This document shows positions 62,086 through 64,000 of a stretch of DNA of 64,000 bases, one piece after another (the stretch's first letter is position 1; every line of letters begins with the position of its first letter). The DNA lies in NCBI RefSeq assembly GCF_020382885.2, contig NC_058494.1, forward strand, positions 14,154,001 to 14,218,000, given 5' to 3'. Source of the stretch: Scatophagus argus. Its lineage: Eukaryota; Chordata; Actinopteri; Scatophagidae. The position numbers and the translations under genes are program-made. The notes under the pieces were generated by a model. It did not search any database and was not told the origin of the DNA. It worked only from the letters and a program-made list of their open reading frames with translations.

Positions 62086-62309
62086 CTGCCTCCCTCTGTC
62101 CTGTCACTAAATTATTCCAGCCCGCCCATCCGTCTACCTCCCTGAAATCTCTTCATGACACTTCTAAACTTAATCTAACTTTTCAGTTGTCCCTGACATG
62201 ATTATAACTGGAGGAGTTTTTATTTTCTGTTTCATCTCTCTGAACATTGATGTGCCCTCCTTAACCCCATTTGAACAAAGAAGATCATACCACAAATGAC
62301 ATGCGAAGG

Positions 62310-62311
<2 letters not shown>

Positions 62312-62350
<39 letters not shown>
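62312..62350. repeat. (GT)n microsatellite
   Basis: About 19 GT units roughly 230 bp upstream of the inferred mb TATA box. Confidence 0.95.
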
Positions 62351-62783
62351 ATATATGCCTGTATGTTTGGATCATAAACAGCATTTATGAACAGGGTTTG
62401 GGTCACGTTGTTTGTGTTTAAGCAAGGCTATTACATTTCGAGAAATGAAAAACTTGCAGACTTCTTACGTGATATTATCGTTTCTCTTTTCTGATGAGAT
62501 GCACTAAAGGATGCAGTCATGTTCTGCTTGCCATGTCCACCTTGTGATCGGATGTACTACTTTTAAGATGCATCGTTCCGACTTTACTGTACATGAGAAG
62601 ATATTACATCAAGCAGTGACCCTGAAGTGGTTTAACTGTGCATGCTGTACTGCAGTACAAACCAAACCTAATTCAGTCTGACAGAACAGTCCTGCATTGA
62701 ATTCCTACCTTCATAAAGTTTATACTGTTCTGTTTTGTTGAAAGTATTTGAAAGCAGGAGGTGTCATCTTTCTGGTCCGTTAG

Positions 62784-62834
62784 GAGGCTGTGGTTAGTGG
62801 TGCTGCAGAACAGTATTGTGCTGAAGACATTCAG
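62784..62834 (+). CDS. Candidate exon of unrecognised gene
   Basis: A 51-nt open segment flanked by an acceptor (CTGGTCCGTTAG|GAG) and a donor (ATTCAG|GTACAA), encoding EAVVSGAAEQYCAEDIQ. Phase is 0 at both ends, so it joins in frame to the candidate exon at 63619. I do not recognise the peptide. The donor and acceptor could arise by chance, but the composition is more protein-like than the surrounding DNA. Confidence 0.3.
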
Positions 62835-62839
62835 GTACA

Positions 62840-64000
62840 ATGTCTGCCTTGTTCTTGTTCACTCTGCCTTTCAGCCACAGTGAATAGTGGGAAAGGGGTT
62901 ACAGCAGGACGGGAGGGAGTGGCTGCATGTGGGAGTCAGGTAACTGGGACAAGCGGGAAGGTCTGAGGGCCTCTGGTGGACAGGTAGATGAATGGCAGTG
63001 GCTGAGCCTGGGAACGTGGCTGAAGTTGTTTATTTTGTCCAAACAGGAGCCCAAGCCTCAAAATGATTAGAAGTAAATGAAAATTAAATGCCTTTGCATG
63101 AAAACAACTTGTTCACAGTAGCTGTCAATTAATTTTCTGTTAACTATTTGTATAAAATATACTTCTATATACTGTTGGGTAGTTTAATTTAGTGCAAAAC
63201 ATATTCTTTCTATGTCAAAGTGTGCAAAAATCTTATCCTGTAAAGTAACTGAACCTGTCAAATGATGTAGTGAAGTAAAATGTACAATATTTACATCTGA
63301 AATGTAATGAAGTAGGACTTGAAAGCAGCATGGAAAAGAAATACTAAAGTAAGGTATCTCAAATTTGTACATAATTACAATACTTGAGAAAATCTACTCA
63401 CTGCTAGATACATTCCACTAAACAGTACCAGTTTGAGTACAAAGTAAAAGTAATGTCAGTGTCAGCATCACTGACTCATGCATTAGGGCTTAGATCTTTT
63501 ATTTTATTTTATTTTTGTTGTCATGTGATAACCAAGAATCTACAGTTGTGCTTTATTCTAATAATACTGACTGTGATAAAACCATTGTTTTGTTTTATTT
63601 GTTTGTTTGTTTTTATAGATACAGGAAGATACCATCGCATGGGACTCTTCGCACATCCCCCATAACTCACCCCATCAGAGGGAGAAGAGGGAGTCATGCT
63701 ATGTTAATCCCTCTGAGGTAAATTTTGTACATTTTTTTAAAACATTTTGTTATTTAGACACTTGCAGGTCCACACTCTGTAGGGTCCAGAGCCAAGTCAG
63801 GAAGCTGTTGGACAGGACATCCACGCTAAACACCACAGTGGATCTCATCTGTCACATTTATTTTTGTATCTTGTATCACAGTACTAATGGCTCATTTTCA
63901 TAAGAGCCCTCCTGGGAAGGCTGCAAGTTAGCATTCACTGTAAACACTGTGACATTTACACTGGACAGCTGTGTCAGTCTGTCTGTGTGTATATTGTACA
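62840..64000. other. Right-edge flank
   Basis: Apart from the candidate exon at 63619-63717, this stretch is A/T-rich with poly-T and TTTG-type tracts near 63500-63615. No further coding segment could be supported. Confidence 0.5.
63619..63717 (+). CDS. Candidate exon of unrecognised gene, partial
   Basis: A 99-nt open segment between an acceptor with a long T-rich tract (TTGTTTTTATAG|ATA) and a donor (CTCTGAG|GTAAAT). It encodes 33 residues starting IQEDTIAWDSSHIPHNSP and ending CYVNPSE. Phase is 0-0, matching the candidate exon at 62784. It is hydrophilic with a basic patch (HQREKRES), as in a cytoplasmic tail or linker. No family recognised. The gene would continue past the right edge of the window. 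Confidence 0.35.

Overview
The window reads as nuclear DNA of a ray-finned fish, most likely a percomorph teleost. The genes are intron-containing with GT-AG boundaries, and the predicted myoglobin is 147 residues with the teleost-type start [13 protein letters not shown]. Intergenic DNA is A+T-rich, with many CA/GT and GA microsatellites, tRNA-derived SINE-like pieces and hAT-like short elements. All identifications come from reading translations and splice signals by eye; no alignment or database search was run.

Six protein-coding loci can be supported. From left to right: (1) about 1-11.9 kb, no gene recognised. (2) kcnj4-like inward-rectifier K+ channel on the minus strand, coding exons 12046-13684 and 15566-15588, with a probable 5' noncoding exon ending at 21241. 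(3) 21.9-30.7 kb, intergenic. (4) triobp on the plus strand, 30748-42096, about 19 exons, with an internal start at 36697 that would give a short PH plus coiled-coil (Tara-like) isoform of 604 residues. (5) smdt1 (EMRE) on the minus strand, 42738-44285, convergent with triobp. (6) luc7l on the plus strand, 45732-51213, 10 coding exons, 427 residues. (7) cenpm on the plus strand, 52704-56045, 6 exons, 184 residues. (8) myoglobin (mb) on the minus strand, 60481-61332, 3 exons, with a TATA box about 745 bp further upstream. (9) 62.1-64 kb, mostly intergenic, with two candidate exons of an unrecognised plus-strand gene that may continue past the right edge.

The genes do not form one functional pathway: they cover membrane excitability (kcnj4), actin cytoskeleton (triobp), mitochondrial calcium uptake (smdt1), U1 snRNP/5' splice-site selection (luc7l), kinetochore assembly (cenpm) and muscle oxygen storage (mb). 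What links them is position. From general knowledge of the human map, KCNJ4, TRIOBP, SMDT1, CENPM and MB all lie in 22q12-q13, so this is a compact fish version of that block. The exception is luc7l, whose human counterpart sits beside the alpha-globin cluster on 16p13.3; here it is about 9 kb from another globin gene, myoglobin.

No phage, plasmid, CRISPR or other exotic system is present. The most interesting items are the 5' structure and long N terminus of the kcnj4-like channel, the triobp exon phases that separate a long N-terminal product from a short C-terminal product, the luc7l-myoglobin linkage, the inferred 5' UTR intron of myoglobin, and the orphan exons at the right edge.
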